NCBI RefSeq assembly: GCF_009650215.1
Contig: NZ_CP045851.1
Span: 3,251,001 to 3,315,000 of the forward strand
DNA: 64,000 nucleotides
Reading direction: 5' to 3'
From: Actinomarinicola tropica
GTDB lineage: Bacteria; Actinomycetota; Acidimicrobiia; Acidimicrobiales; SKKL01
In this document: in pieces, positions 14,170 to 22,891 of the stretch
Layout of the letters: the number at the start of each line of letters is the position of its first letter
How positions within the stretch are numbered: position 1 is the first letter of the stretch
Program-made: the position numbers and the translations under genes
The notes under the pieces: model-generated
Seen by the model: the letters and a program-made list of their open reading frames with translations, nothing else
What the model was told of the DNA's origin: nothing
Database searches by the model: none

Positions 14170-15543
14170 CTAGCGAACGCGCCGGATCGGGCCCGGAGCG
14201 GTGAGGCCCATGTGCACGGCGTCGGCGAGCGTGGCGGCCCGGACGAGCCGCACCCCGGGCGGGGCGTCGCCGGTGGAGCGGGGGACGATGGCGGTGGTGA
14301 ACCCGAGGCGGGCGGCCTCGGCCAGGCGGCGGCCCGTCTGGCCCACCTGGCGCAGCTCGCCGCCGAGGCCGACCTCGCCGATGGCGACGAGGTCGTCGGG
14401 GACGGGCATGTCGAGGCGGGCCGACGCCACCGCCATGGCGAGGGCGAGGTCGGCCGCGGGCTCGACGAGGCGGACGCCGCCGACGGCCAGGGCGTAGACG
14501 TCGTGCTCGCTGACCGAGATGCCAGCACGCTGTTGGAGGACGGCGAGCAGGAACGACATGCGCCCGTGGTCGAGGCCCTGGGCGGAGCGGCGGGGCGAGC
14601 CCGCCCCGCCGTCGGTGACGAGAGCCTGGAGCTCGACGAGGAGCGGACGGTGGCCCTCGATGGTGGGCACGACGATCGAGCCCGACACCCCGGCCCGCCG
14701 GTCGGCCAAGAAGAGCTTGCTCGGGTCGGGCAGCCCGACGAGGCCGCCCTCGGTCATCTCGAACAGCCCGAGCTCGTCGGTGGACCCGAACCGGTGCTTG
14801 ACGGCCCGCAGCAACCGCAGCGCGTGGTGGCGCTCGCCCTCGAACGAGACGACGGTGTCGACCACGTGCTCGAGCACCCGGGGCCCGGCCAGCCCGCCGT
14901 CCTTCGTGACGTGACCCACGAGGATGGTGGCGATGCCCCGCGCCTTGGCCTCCGCGGTGAGGCGGGCGGCGCAGTCCCGCACCTGGGCGACCGACCCGGC
15001 CGACGACGTGAGGTCCGGGGCGGTCATCGTCTGGATGGAGTCGACGACGCAGACCACCGGCGCGACCTGGTCGAGGTGGGCGATGACGTGGGCCAGGTCC
15101 GTCTCGGCGACGAACCACAGCGACGGCTGGAGGGCGCCCAGCCGCTCGGCCCGCAGGCGCACCTGCTGGGCGGACTCCTCCCCCGAGACGTAGAGGACCT
15201 GGACGTGGCGCTCGGCCAGGGACGCAAGGGCCTGGAGCAGGAGGGTGGACTTGCCGATGCCGGGCTCGCCGCCGAGCAGGGTGACCGAGCCGGGGACGAG
15301 GCCGCCGCCGAGGACGCGGTCGAGCTCGTCGATGCCGGTGGGTCGTGGCTGCCACTCGGTGGGGTCGACCTCGCCGATGGGCGCGGGTGTGGACACCGGG
15401 GCCACGCGGGCCGCCGGCGCGCTCGGCGCCTCCACCTCCTCGACGAGGGTGTTCCACTCCCCGCACGCGGGGCAGCGACCGGCCCACTGGGGCGCGGCGC
15501 CGCCGCACTCGGTGCAGCGGAACACGGTGCGGGATCGGGCCAT
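14170..15543 (-). CDS. radA: DNA repair protein RadA (Sms)
   Basis: 457 residues. A RecA-like branch-migration ATPase acting in recombination and fork repair. An N-terminal zinc finger (CTECGGAAPQWAGRCPACGEW) leads to the ATPase core with Walker A GGEPGIGKST and Walker B VVCVVDSIQT, then a Lon-like C-terminal domain (about 285-457). The RadA-specific loop is normally KNRFG; here it reads KHRFG (AVKHRFGSTDE), a conservative change worth noting. The ATG at 15543 gives MARSRTVFRCTECG, the standard beginning. It is first in the radA-disA operon and divergent from nothing close. Confidence 0.96.
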   Translation of the reverse strand: MARSRTVFRCTECGGAAPQWAGRCPACGEWNTLVEEVEAPSAPAARVAPVSTPAPIGEVDPTEWQPRPTGIDELDRVLGGGLVPGSVTLLGGEPGIGKSTLLLQALASLAERHVQVLYVSGEESAQQVRLRAERLGALQPSLWFVAETDLAHVIAHLDQVAPVVCVVDSIQTMTAPDLTSSAGSVAQVRDCAARLTAEAKARGIATILVGHVTKDGGLAGPRVLEHVVDTVVSFEGERHHALRLLRAVKHRFGSTDELGLFEMTEGGLVGLPDPSKLFLADRRAGVSGSIVVPTIEGHRPLLVELQALVTDGGAGSPRRSAQGLDHGRMSFLLAVLQQRAGISVSEHDVYALAVGGVRLVEPAADLALAMAVASARLDMPVPDDLVAIGEVGLGGELRQVGQTGRRLAEAARLGFTTAIVPRSTGDAPPGVRLVRAATLADAVHMGLTAPGPIRRVR

Positions 15544-15585
15544 GTCCCCGACCCTACGCCGGGGGTGTGACAGCCCCGAGGCTCG

Positions 15586-15942
15586 TCAGCGGCCCTCGGC
15601 GCGGAAGGGCAGGACCCGACGGCGGTGCCGGCGCGCCTGCATGTTCTCGAGCCGCCGGTCGGTGCGCAACGCGGACGTCACGGCGCCGTCCACCTGGACC
15701 TGCTCGACCGGGTCGCTCGGCTCCACCGCCACGACCCAGTCGTAGTCGTTGGCGAGCAGCACGGTCCGCCCGACGAGCGACGGCAGCGGCGCGCTCGGCA
15801 CCGGCAGCAGCCGATCGTGGCCGTCGGCCGTCTCGACGAGCAGCGAGCGACCCGCTCGGGACCGCACGGTGGCGGCGCGGTAGCGGGATGGCGTCGCCGG
15901 GTCGAGCGGCTGACGGGACGCGCGGGACGGGTGCCAGGACAT
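15586..15942 (-). CDS. Hypothetical basic protein, 118 residues
   Basis: I do not recognise a family. The middle (about 30-85) looks like a small beta-rich domain: ATVRSRAGRSLLVETADGHD, then LPSLVGRTVLLANDYDWVVAVEPSD. Both ends are Arg-rich, with a C-terminal RRHRRRVLPFR. The ATG at 15942 has a strong ribosome binding site (AAGGAG, 4 bases before the ATG), which supports a real gene and this start over the GTG 18 bases upstream. It lies just upstream of radA on the same strand with a 42-bp gap, so it may lead that operon. Confidence 0.55.
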   Translation of the reverse strand: MSWHPSRASRQPLDPATPSRYRAATVRSRAGRSLLVETADGHDRLLPVPSAPLPSLVGRTVLLANDYDWVVAVEPSDPVEQVQVDGAVTSALRTDRRLENMQARRHRRRVLPFRAEGR

Positions 15943-16014
15943 GGTTCTCCTTCGCCCCACCCGCTCCGGACGCAGAACGTAGAGCCGAGCGCACCCGAGG
16001 TGGTGGATGGTGGC

Positions 16015-16470
16015 TCAGCCGCCGAGGGGGATGAGCGACGGTCCGTGGAACCGTCGCTTGTAGACCCCATCGGGGGTCCTCACCAGCAGCCGCTCGGCGA
16101 CCAGCTCACGCCGCAGGGCGGCGACGTCGTCGTGGACCGCCCGCAGCTCGCGGTTGAGCTCGATCTCCGACCACGTCCGATCGGGGGCCAGGCGGGCGAC
16201 GACCCGTTCGAGGACCTCGCGGCGGAGCCCCCGCTTGGTGGGCAGGGCCCGCAGGCGACCGTCGGCGTGGAAGTGGACGTCGAGCGGATCGCGCTGGTTC
16301 GAGTGGCGCTCCAGCCAGGCGAGCAGCTGGGCCCGCTCGACCCGCCACTCCCGCCCGATGCGGTAGCCCGGGATCTCCCCCGCCTGCAGCTTGCGCTGCA
16401 CGACCTGGAGGTTCATCCGGAGGATCTCCGCCACCTCGGCGGCGGTGTGGAGCACGAGTGCGTCCGACAT
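16015..16470 (-). CDS. Excisionase/BldC-type HTH protein with DUF2087 domain
   Basis: 151 residues. Residues 6-55 are a MerR/excisionase-type winged helix: HTAAEVAEILRMNLQVVQRK, then GEIPGYRIGREWRVERAQLLAWL, as in BldC and SoxR-like short HTH proteins. Residues about 75-145 match DUF2087 (RALPTKRGLRREVLERVVARL...TWSEIELNRELRAVHDD...LVRTPDGVYKR), a winged-helix-like domain found in other regulators. The fusion is therefore a likely two-DNA-binding-domain regulator. Three 10-bp direct repeats immediately upstream (16481-16510) are good candidates for its own operator. The MmcQ gene ends 24 bp upstream on the same strand. Confidence 0.75.
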   Translation of the reverse strand: MSDALVLHTAAEVAEILRMNLQVVQRKLQAGEIPGYRIGREWRVERAQLLAWLERHSNQRDPLDVHFHADGRLRALPTKRGLRREVLERVVARLAPDRTWSEIELNRELRAVHDDVAALRRELVAERLLVRTPDGVYKRRFHGPSLIPLGG

Positions 16471-16480
16471 GGATGTGAGC

Positions 16481-16510
16481 GTACTCGGGCGTACTCAGGA
16501 GGACTCGGGA
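16481..16510. promoter_or_regulatory. Three 10-bp direct repeats, probable BldC-type operator
   Basis: The units GTACTCGGGC, GTACTCAGGA and GGACTCGGGA follow one another exactly head-to-tail, one helical turn each, ending 11 bp from the HTH-DUF2087 start. BldC-family proteins bind head-to-tail on direct repeats of about this period, so autoregulation is likely. The repeats overlap the last codons of the MmcQ gene. Confidence 0.5.
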
Positions 16511-16887
16511 ATATCGGGTCGGCCCACCATTGCGACCAGCTTCTTCGGGGCGAGCACGCAGTAGGACTCGGTCACCAGCTCCTGCACCTCGTCCCAGTCG
16601 GTGGCGTCGTCGAGCACCATGCCGAGGACGTCGCGCCCCCACCCCAGGCGGTAGAAGGGGTGGCCGACCTGCTGGAGGATCTGGAGCTCCTGGCCCTGCG
16701 AGCGGAAGGTGAGGACCACGTGGTGGCCACCCGCCCGGTCGACCCCGAGCACCTGCGCGAAGTTCCGCTGGCGGACCATCCACCGCGTGCCGGCCCACGC
16801 CGTCTCCTCGCGGGTCTCCGGCAGGCCGAGGCAGATCGGTCGCAGCGCCTCGACGTACTCCGCAGGCGGGTCCGAGTAGTCGCTCAC
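16495..16887 (-). CDS. MmcQ/YjbR-family protein
   Basis: 130 residues. It matches the MmcQ/YjbR (CyaY-fold) family: an N-terminal EYVEALRPICLGLPETREETAW, the central GTRWMVRQRNFAQVLGV strand, a turn near HPFYRLGWGRDVLGMVLDD, and the C-terminal WDEVQELVTESYCVLAPKKLVAMV helix in which the APKKL lysines are conserved. These proteins are often called DNA-binding from fold similarity, but no biochemical role is established. ATG 16887 gives the normal family length. It lies directly upstream of the HTH-DUF2087 gene. Confidence 0.8.
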   Translation of the reverse strand: MSDYSDPPAEYVEALRPICLGLPETREETAWAGTRWMVRQRNFAQVLGVDRAGGHHVVLTFRSQGQELQILQQVGHPFYRLGWGRDVLGMVLDDATDWDEVQELVTESYCVLAPKKLVAMVGRPDIPESS

Positions 16888-16909
16888 CGCTGGTCGCCCG
16901 GACGCTCGG

Positions 16910-17233
16910 CTAGAGGTTCGAGAGCACCGTCACGACGGTGGTGAGGGTCCCGAGGACACCAATCGTGACGACCATGTTCGTGCGCATCGCCTGGTCGACG
17001 TAGGACCGCATGTTGGCGTCGGCGGTCTGGAACCGAGCATCGACCGCATCGAACCGCGCGTTCATCACCTGTTCCAGCCGATCGAAGCGATCGTCGACCT
17101 GAGCGAACCTCGCGTCGACCTGGGCGAAGCGGGCGTCGACCTGGGCGAAGCGGGCGTCGGATCGATCGTCCTGACGTGCCAGGTCGTCCTTGGTCGCGAC
17201 GCTGGCCCAGCCGACGGGCGGTAGGTGCTCCAT
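16910..17233 (-). CDS. Coiled-coil protein with perfect heptads and C-terminal membrane anchor
   Basis: 107 residues. The middle is an uninterrupted coiled coil of seven-residue units: DARFAQV three times, then close variants DDRFDRL, NARFDAV and DARFQTA, so Phe and Val/Leu fall at a and d positions. A single C-terminal hydrophobic helix (about 86-107, [19 protein letters not shown]) should insert in the membrane, leaving the coil in the cytoplasm. This resembles short DUF1640-like or phage-holin-associated coils, with no firm family. ATG 17233 was chosen; the DARFAQV repeats reflect a 21-bp DNA repeat. Function is unknown; a membrane-tethered oligomeric scaffold is inferred. Confidence 0.6.
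   Translation of the reverse strand: MEHLPPVGWASVATKDDLARQDDRSDARFAQVDARFAQVDARFAQVDDRFDRLEQVMNARFDAVDARFQTADANMRSYVDQAMRTNMVVTIGVLGTLTTVVTVLSNL
17093..17155. repeat. Three 21-bp coding tandem repeats
   Basis: The last two units are identical copies of a 21-bp sequence starting GTCGACCTGGGCGAAGCG; the first differs at a few bases. Each unit encodes one heptad of the coiled coil on the minus strand. Near identity at DNA level points to recent expansion or contraction by slippage. Confidence 0.8.
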
Positions 17234-17326
17234 GAGCGTGCCGGCCTCCTCCGCCCCGAGAACCGCCTCGAGGCGTGGGTCGAGGATACCGGTCCGGAGA
17301 TGGCGGTCGAGGTCCGGTCGGAGTGG

Positions 17327-18889
17327 TCAGCCCGACATCAGGTCGGCGAAGCTGCGGATGATGCTGTGGCCCGGGGCCTCCGCCGCCCGGCCCGACGGGG
17401 TGTACCAGGCCGTGCCGTAGCCGAGCTCCCGCGCCGCCTCGAGCACCCGGAGCCGGTCGTCGATGAGCAGGCAGTTCGGGGGGTTGACGCCCGAGATCCG
17501 GCGGAGGCCCTCGAACAGGGCGATCGACGGGAGCACGGCGCCGATGTCGGCGCTCACGACCCACGGGTCGACCAGGTCGTCGAGGCGGAAGGTGCGCCGG
17601 AGGTGCGCCGCCCACGACGCAGGGCCGTCGCCGACGTAGGCGACCGCGTATCCCCGCTCGCGGGCGCGCACGACGAACTCGCGCAGCCCGGGGGTGAGCG
17701 CGTAGCGGCCCAGCATCTCGGCATCGAGCTCGTCGGGGTCGCCGTCCACGCCGAGCTGCGCCCACAGCTCGGCACTGGAGAGCGCGCCCCTCGATGCCTC
17801 GACGTAGCGGTCGGCGATCTTCGGGTACTCGAGCGTCGAGCCCTTGGCGCGGGCGAAGGCGACCAGCTGGTCGACCTGGTCACGCACCCCGAACGTCGTG
17901 CCCGGCCCGCCGAGGACGACCATGTCGAGCGACACCGATGCCGGCGCCGGCGCCGCCGCCGACGACGTGTCGGCGTCCTCCTCGACGTCGGGGTCGACCG
18001 CCGCCGGCACCACGCGCACCGCGTCCGTGTCGTCGGCATCGGCATCGACATCGCCGACCGGCGCGTCCGTCGCCCCCGAACCGGCCTCGGCGACCCGCCG
18101 GCGCTCGGCCTTCGCCTCCCGGCGCCGCCGGCGACGGCGTCGCCACGAGATGACGAGCTTCACGAGCACCAGCAGGACGAGCAGGACGACGAGCAGCGCG
18201 GCGGCGCCGGCGAGGAGGAGCGGCTGCATGCGCCACATCTCCGAGGTGCTGAGCACCGGCACCGGCCCGTCGGCGGCGAGGTCGGTGGACCAGACCGCCA
18301 CCTCGTCGGCGGGCTCGCCCTCGTCACCGGGGTCGCCGGGGAGGGTGACCTCCAGATCCAGGCCGACGAAGCTGCCGATCGGCGCGCCGAGCTCCTGCTC
18401 CAACGCCGTCAGGTCCTGGCCGAACGGGAGCCCGTCGAGAGCCGCCGCGACCTCGGGGTCGGCGAAGCTCTCGACCCCCGCGGTGCCGTCGAGGATCCCC
18501 TCGAACCGCATCTCGGTTCGGCCGAACGGTCGATCGACGGCGAGCCCCAGCTGGGCGTATGGCCCGGCCGGTCCCGACACCTCGCGCAGCACCGCGCCGA
18601 GCTCGGTCGGGTCGGCGAAGGGCTTGGAGGCGGCCAGCTCGAGCCCGCCGTCCTCCCGCTCGACGGGGTCGGCGACCGTCCATCCCGCCTCGACCAGGTC
18701 GTCGAGCTCGGGGTCCTCGATGCCTTCGGTGCGGGCCACCGCATCGGCGTCGAGCACGACGGTGACATCGACCGTGCCGCCGCCCTCCTCGTCGACGTCG
18801 ACCGCGACGGTGACATCTGCCCGGCAGCCGGTCAGGACGAGGGCAGCCGCGACCAGGAGCAGGAGGAGGGATCGGCGCGAACGGGACAT
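17327..18889 (-). CDS. LppM-like lipoprotein fused through a TM helix to a pseudo-HAD domain
   Basis: 520 residues. A lipoprotein signal peptide ends in LTGC (Cys22). An extracytoplasmic domain (about 25-205) starts DVTVAVDVDEEGGGTVDVTV as in LppM-type lipoproteins. A transmembrane helix (about 223-248) is followed by a basic stop-transfer run and an acidic linker (about 265-310). Residues 320-510 resemble a HAD-IA hydrolase, but motif I is GGPGT (327-331) rather than DxDGT, motif II has Gly420 for Ser/Thr, and the motif III Lys is Leu453; only the Asp pair 477-478 remains. Phosphatase activity is therefore unlikely, and a ligand-sensing domain on the cytoplasmic side is inferred. It lies downstream of clpC. 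Confidence 0.65.
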   Translation of the reverse strand: MSRSRRSLLLLLVAAALVLTGCRADVTVAVDVDEEGGGTVDVTVVLDADAVARTEGIEDPELDDLVEAGWTVADPVEREDGGLELAASKPFADPTELGAVLREVSGPAGPYAQLGLAVDRPFGRTEMRFEGILDGTAGVESFADPEVAAALDGLPFGQDLTALEQELGAPIGSFVGLDLEVTLPGDPGDEGEPADEVAVWSTDLAADGPVPVLSTSEMWRMQPLLLAGAAALLVVLLVLLVLVKLVISWRRRRRRRREAKAERRRVAEAGSGATDAPVGDVDADADDTDAVRVVPAAVDPDVEEDADTSSAAAPAPASVSLDMVVLGGPGTTFGVRDQVDQLVAFARAKGSTLEYPKIADRYVEASRGALSSAELWAQLGVDGDPDELDAEMLGRYALTPGLREFVVRARERGYAVAYVGDGPASWAAHLRRTFRLDDLVDPWVVSADIGAVLPSIALFEGLRRISGVNPPNCLLIDDRLRVLEAARELGYGTAWYTPSGRAAEAPGHSIIRSFADLMSG

Positions 18890-18918
18890 GAGGGCGAACC
18901 TACAGGGGTCGGACGCGA

Positions 18919-18946
18919 CGGTGGCCCCGCCGGAGCAGGGCCACCG
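18919..18946 (-). terminator. Hairpin downstream of clpC
   Basis: CGGTGGCCC (18919-18927) pairs with GGGCCACCG (18938-18946), a 9-bp all-paired stem with a 10-nt loop, 22 bp past the clpC stop. No U-tract follows. It would separate clpC from the lipoprotein gene. Confidence 0.5.
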
Positions 18947-18967
18947 AACACGTTCTGGAGCGGTCGA

Positions 18968-21499
18968 TCAGTCGGCGGGGCCGGTCTCGGCGAGCTCCAC
19001 CGGCGGCGGCTCGAAGCCCTCCACCGTGCGGAAGACGATGCCGTCGCCCTCCTCCGGCTTCTCGGGGTCGACGCCGACGTCGACGACGACGGTCTCGCCG
19101 GCGTGGAACTCCTTCCACAGGAGCCGCTCCGACATCGGGTCCTCGATCAGGCGCTGGATGGCACGACGCAGGGGGCGGGCGCCGAGCGTGGCGTCGTAGC
19201 CCTTGTCGGCCAGGTGGACCTTGGCCTCCGGCGTGAGCTCCAGCCCGATGCCCTGGGCCTCGAGCTGGGTCTGCAGCCGGCGGATCATGAGGTCGACGAT
19301 GTTGGTCACCTCGGCCTTGCTGAGCTCGTGGAACACGATCGTGTCGTCGATGCGGTTCAGGAACTCGGGCCGGAAGTGCTGCTTCAGCGCGTCGTTGACC
19401 TTCTCCTTCATGCGCTCGTAGGTGACCGCCTCGTCGGCCTTGGTGAAGCCGAGGTTGGCCTTGCGCAGGTCGGCGGTGCCGAGGTTGGAGGTCATGATCA
19501 GCACGGTGTTGCGGAAGTCGACCGACCGACCCTGGGAGTCGGTGAGGCGACCCTCTTCGAGGATCTGCAGCAGCGTGTTGAAGACGTCCGGGTGGGCCTT
19601 CTCGATCTCGTCGAAGAGGACGACCGAGAACGGCTTGCGGCGGACGGCCTCGGTGAGCTGGCCGCCCTCCTCGTAGCCGACGTAGCCCGGAGGCGATCCG
19701 ACCAGGCGGCTGACGGTGTGCTTCTCCATGTACTCCGACATGTCGAGGCTGATCAGGCTCTGCTCGTCGCCGAAGAGGAACTCGGCGAGCGTCTTGGCCA
19801 GCTCGGTCTTGCCCACGCCCGAGGGGCCCAGGAAGATGAACGAGCCCGAGGGGCGCTTCGGGTCCTTGAGGCCGGCGCGGGTGCGGCGGATCGCCTGGGA
19901 GACGGCCTTGATGGCGTCCTCCTGGCCGATGACCCGCTTGTGCAGCTCGTCCTCCATGCGGAGGAGCTTGGCGGTCTCCTCCTCGGTGAGCTTGTACACC
20001 GGGATGCCGGTCCAGATGGAGAGGACCTCGGCGATGGCCTCCTCGTCGACCTCGTCGAAGAGGTCGACGCCGCTGGCCTTGATCTCGGCCTCCTTGGCCT
20101 CCTTCTGGCCGAGCAGGTCCTTCTCCTCGTCCCGCAGGCGACCGGCGGCCTCGAAGTCCTGGGACTCGACCGCTTCCTTCTTCTTGCGGGTGACCTCGGC
20201 GATCTTGTTCTCGAGGTCCTTGTAGTCGGCCGGGGTCTCCATCCGCCGGATGCGCAGGCGGGAACCGGCCTCGTCGATGAGGTCGATGGCCTTGTCCGGC
20301 AGGTGGCGGTCGGAGATGTACCGGTCGGCGAGGTTCGCCGCGGCGACGAGGGCCTGGTCGGTGATGGTGACCCGGTGGTGGGTCTCGTAGTGGCCGCGGA
20401 GGCCCTTCAGGATCTCGATCGTGTGGGAGACCGTCGGCTCCTCGACCTTGATCGGCTGGAAGCGGCGCTCGAGGGCAGCGTCCTTCTCGAGGTACTTGCG
20501 GTACTCCTCGAGCGTGGTGGCGCCGATCGTCTGGAGCTCGCCTCGTGCCAGCATCGGCTTGAGGATGCTGGCGGCGTCGATCGCCCCCTCGGCGGCACCC
20601 GCGCCGACGAGCGTGTGCAGCTCGTCGATGAACAGGATGATGTCGCCGCGGGTCTTGATCTCCTTCAGGACCTTCTTCAGACGCTCCTCGAAGTCGCCGC
20701 GGTAGCGGGAGCCCGCCACCAGTGCGCCGAGGTCGAGCGTGTAGAGCTGCTTGTTGTGCAGCGTCTCGGGGACGTCGTCGCGGGCGATGGCCTGGGCCAG
20801 GCCCTCGACGATGGCCGTCTTGCCGACACCGGGCTCGCCGATGAGCACCGGGTTGTTCTTGGTGCGCCGCGAGAGCACCTGCATGACGCGCTCGGCCTCG
20901 CGGGTGCGGCCGATGACCGGGTCGAGCTTCTTCTCCCGGGCGAGCTGGGTGAGGTTGCGACCGAACTGGTCGAGCACGAGCGAGCCGGAGGGGCTCTGCT
21001 CGCCGCTGCCACCTGCGGTGGCGCCGGCCTTCTCGCCGCCCTGGGGCTGGCCGCCCGGGCCGCTGTAGCCGGAGAGCAGCTGGATGACCTGCTGGCGGAC
21101 CCGCGACAGGTCGGCGCCGAGCTTGACCAGCACCTGGGCGGCCACGCCCTCGCCCTCACGGATGAGGCCGAGGAGGATGTGCTCGGTGCCGATGTAGTTG
21201 TGGCCGAGCTGGAGCGCCTCGCGGAGCGACAGCTCGAGGACCTTCTTGGCCCGGGGGGTGAAGGGGATGTGGCCCGACGGCGAGGAGCCGCCCTGGCCGA
21301 TGATCTCCTCGACCTGGCTGCGCACGGCCTCCAGGCTGATGCCGAGGGACTCGAGCGCCTTGGCGGCGACGCCCTCGCCCTCGTGGATCAGACCGAGGAG
21401 GATGTGCTCGGTGCCGATGTAGTTGTGGTTGAGCAGGCGTGCTTCTTCCTGCGCCAGCACCACCACTCGGCGGGCCCGGTCGGTGAATCGTTCGAACAA
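18968..21499 (-). CDS. clpC: ATP-dependent Clp protease ATPase subunit ClpC
   Basis: 843 residues, the usual length. A cytoplasmic AAA+ unfoldase that feeds proteins to ClpP. Order: a double Clp-N repeat (about 1-145, with [15 protein letters not shown] and [15 protein letters not shown]), AAA domain 1 with Walker A GEPGVGKT (221-228), a UVR/M-domain coiled coil (about 420-480), AAA domain 2 with GPSGVGKT (558-565), and a ClpB-D2-small C-terminus. The VGF ClpP-docking loop is not assigned. The start is TTG 21499 ([11 protein letters not shown]), preceded by GGAGGGAG; no ATG or GTG lies at the family start. It is divergent from the polyprenyl synthase. Confidence 0.97.
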   Translation of the reverse strand: MFERFTDRARRVVVLAQEEARLLNHNYIGTEHILLGLIHEGEGVAAKALESLGISLEAVRSQVEEIIGQGGSSPSGHIPFTPRAKKVLELSLREALQLGHNYIGTEHILLGLIREGEGVAAQVLVKLGADLSRVRQQVIQLLSGYSGPGGQPQGGEKAGATAGGSGEQSPSGSLVLDQFGRNLTQLAREKKLDPVIGRTREAERVMQVLSRRTKNNPVLIGEPGVGKTAIVEGLAQAIARDDVPETLHNKQLYTLDLGALVAGSRYRGDFEERLKKVLKEIKTRGDIILFIDELHTLVGAGAAEGAIDAASILKPMLARGELQTIGATTLEEYRKYLEKDAALERRFQPIKVEEPTVSHTIEILKGLRGHYETHHRVTITDQALVAAANLADRYISDRHLPDKAIDLIDEAGSRLRIRRMETPADYKDLENKIAEVTRKKKEAVESQDFEAAGRLRDEEKDLLGQKEAKEAEIKASGVDLFDEVDEEAIAEVLSIWTGIPVYKLTEEETAKLLRMEDELHKRVIGQEDAIKAVSQAIRRTRAGLKDPKRPSGSFIFLGPSGVGKTELAKTLAEFLFGDEQSLISLDMSEYMEKHTVSRLVGSPPGYVGYEEGGQLTEAVRRKPFSVVLFDEIEKAHPDVFNTLLQILEEGRLTDSQGRSVDFRNTVLIMTSNLGTADLRKANLGFTKADEAVTYERMKEKVNDALKQHFRPEFLNRIDDTIVFHELSKAEVTNIVDLMIRRLQTQLEAQGIGLELTPEAKVHLADKGYDATLGARPLRRAIQRLIEDPMSERLLWKEFHAGETVVVDVGVDPEKPEEGDGIVFRTVEGFEPPPVELAETGPAD

Positions 21500-21715
21500 G
21501 GAAACTCCCTCCCACGATGGGGAATTCGTCCTTCGAGTGTAACCCCGGGTGGTCCGAACGCACGCCGGACCTGGCGGCCGTCGCCGACGACCTGGAGGGA
21601 CGGAGGAGAGGTCCCCCGTTCTCCCCTCCGTCGGTCGCCGAGACCGGTTCGTGAGGTTCGGCGAGGCGCTCGTCGGTTGGGTCGACGCGCCGGTTTCCCC
21701 GTAGCCTCGGCGTCC

Positions 21716-22714
21716 GTGCCGGCCGCTCCGCTGCATCACAACACCTCCCTCCTCGCCGCCCTCACCGAGGTCGAGGACGCACTCACCTCCTCGGTGCAGA
21801 CCGACGACGAGTTCCTCACCGAGGTCGCGAGCCACCTCATCGTCGCCGGCGGCAAGCGGGTCCGACCGCTGTTCTCGGTCGCCGCCGCCGCCGTCGAGCG
21901 CCCCCGCATCGGCGACGCCAGTCGGGAGTCGGTCCTGGGCGGCGTGTCGGTGGAGCTCGTCCACATCGGGTCGCTGTACCACGACGACGTGATGGACGAG
22001 GCGGTCATCCGCCGCACGGTCGACAGCGTGAACGCCCGCTGGGGCAACCTGCGGGCGATCCTCGCCGGGGACTTCCTCCTGGCCAGGGCATCGGAGATCG
22101 CGGCGTCGCTCGGCGTCGAGGTCGCCGGGCTGCTCGCCGCCACGATCGCCAAGCTGTGCGAGGGCCAGGTGCGCGAGCTGCAGTCGATGTTCGACGTGGG
22201 GCGCACCGAGGAGGCGTACCTCTCGTCGATCTCCGGGAAGACGGCCTCGTTGTTCGCGTCGGCGTGCCGGATCGGCGGCATCGTCGCCGACCTCGACCGC
22301 GACGCGATCGACGCCGTCACCGAGTTCGGCCAGCGCTACGGCATGGCGTTCCAGATGGTCGACGACGTGCTCGACCTCACCGCCACCGAGGAGCAGCTCG
22401 GCAAGCCGGCAGGCAACGACCTGGTCGAAGGCGTCTACACGCTGCCGGTCCTGCGGGCCCTCGAGCTCGACGGCGGCGAGGAGCTGCGCGACCTGCTCGG
22501 CCAGCCGCTCGAGCCCGCCCAGATCGATCGCGTGCGCGCCATCGCGCGCGTCAACGGCGGCATCGATGCCGCGCTCGCCGAGGCTCGCGCGCAGGTCGAC
22601 GCGGCCGCTGTCGCGCTCGCGCCGTTCGAAGGCTCCGAGGCCGCCGCGGCGTTGGTCGGCGCCGCCGAGCACCTGCTCGAGTCGGTGCGGGCCATCGCTT
22701 CTCGCCACGGCTGA
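21716..22714 (+). CDS. Long-chain polyprenyl diphosphate synthase
   Basis: 332 residues. A cytoplasmic trans-prenyltransferase that adds isopentenyl diphosphate to an allylic diphosphate, likely making the menaquinone side chain. Both aspartate-rich motifs are present: [16 protein letters not shown] near residue 85 and [15 protein letters not shown] near 215, with GGKRVRP near 45 and the KxxND equivalent [11 protein letters not shown]. Small residues before FARM (GSLYHDD) are compatible with a long product such as a hepta- to decaprenyl chain. GTG 21716 starts the usual short N-terminus. It is divergent from clpC with a 216-bp gap. Confidence 0.92.
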   Translation: MPAAPLHHNTSLLAALTEVEDALTSSVQTDDEFLTEVASHLIVAGGKRVRPLFSVAAAAVERPRIGDASRESVLGGVSVELVHIGSLYHDDVMDEAVIRRTVDSVNARWGNLRAILAGDFLLARASEIAASLGVEVAGLLAATIAKLCEGQVRELQSMFDVGRTEEAYLSSISGKTASLFASACRIGGIVADLDRDAIDAVTEFGQRYGMAFQMVDDVLDLTATEEQLGKPAGNDLVEGVYTLPVLRALELDGGEELRDLLGQPLEPAQIDRVRAIARVNGGIDAALAEARAQVDAAAVALAPFEGSEAAAALVGAAEHLLESVRAIASRHG

Positions 22715-22719
22715 TCCGC

Positions 22720-22840
22720 GCCGGATCCCACGCCCGACCCCACGGGTTGGGCGCGGTTGACGTCACCCACGCCGGATCCCGCGCCCGACCCCACAGGTTG
22801 GGCGCGCTTGACGTCACCCACGCCGGATCCCGCGCCCGAC
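22720..22840. repeat. 51-bp intergenic tandem repeat, 2.4 copies
   Basis: Units at 22720-22770 and 22771-22821 differ at only a few positions, and a third, partial unit covers 22822-22840. Each unit begins GCCGGATCC, contains CCCAC(A/G)GGTTGGGCGCG and ends TTGACGTCACCCAC. It fills the gap between the polyprenyl synthase stop and the TauE-like gene. No gene is credible within it. Confidence 0.85.
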
Positions 22841-22891
22841 GGCGCAGGCTCGCGACATGCCGCCATCGCATACAAGTTGTAGACAAGTGAT

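Noticed and set aside
17225-22714. A plus-strand open frame of more than 1800 codons running opposite ClpC
   Set aside because: It is a shadow of high-GC third positions: its translation is low-complexity except for the last 332 residues, which are the real prenyl synthase. ClpC on the other strand is unmistakable.
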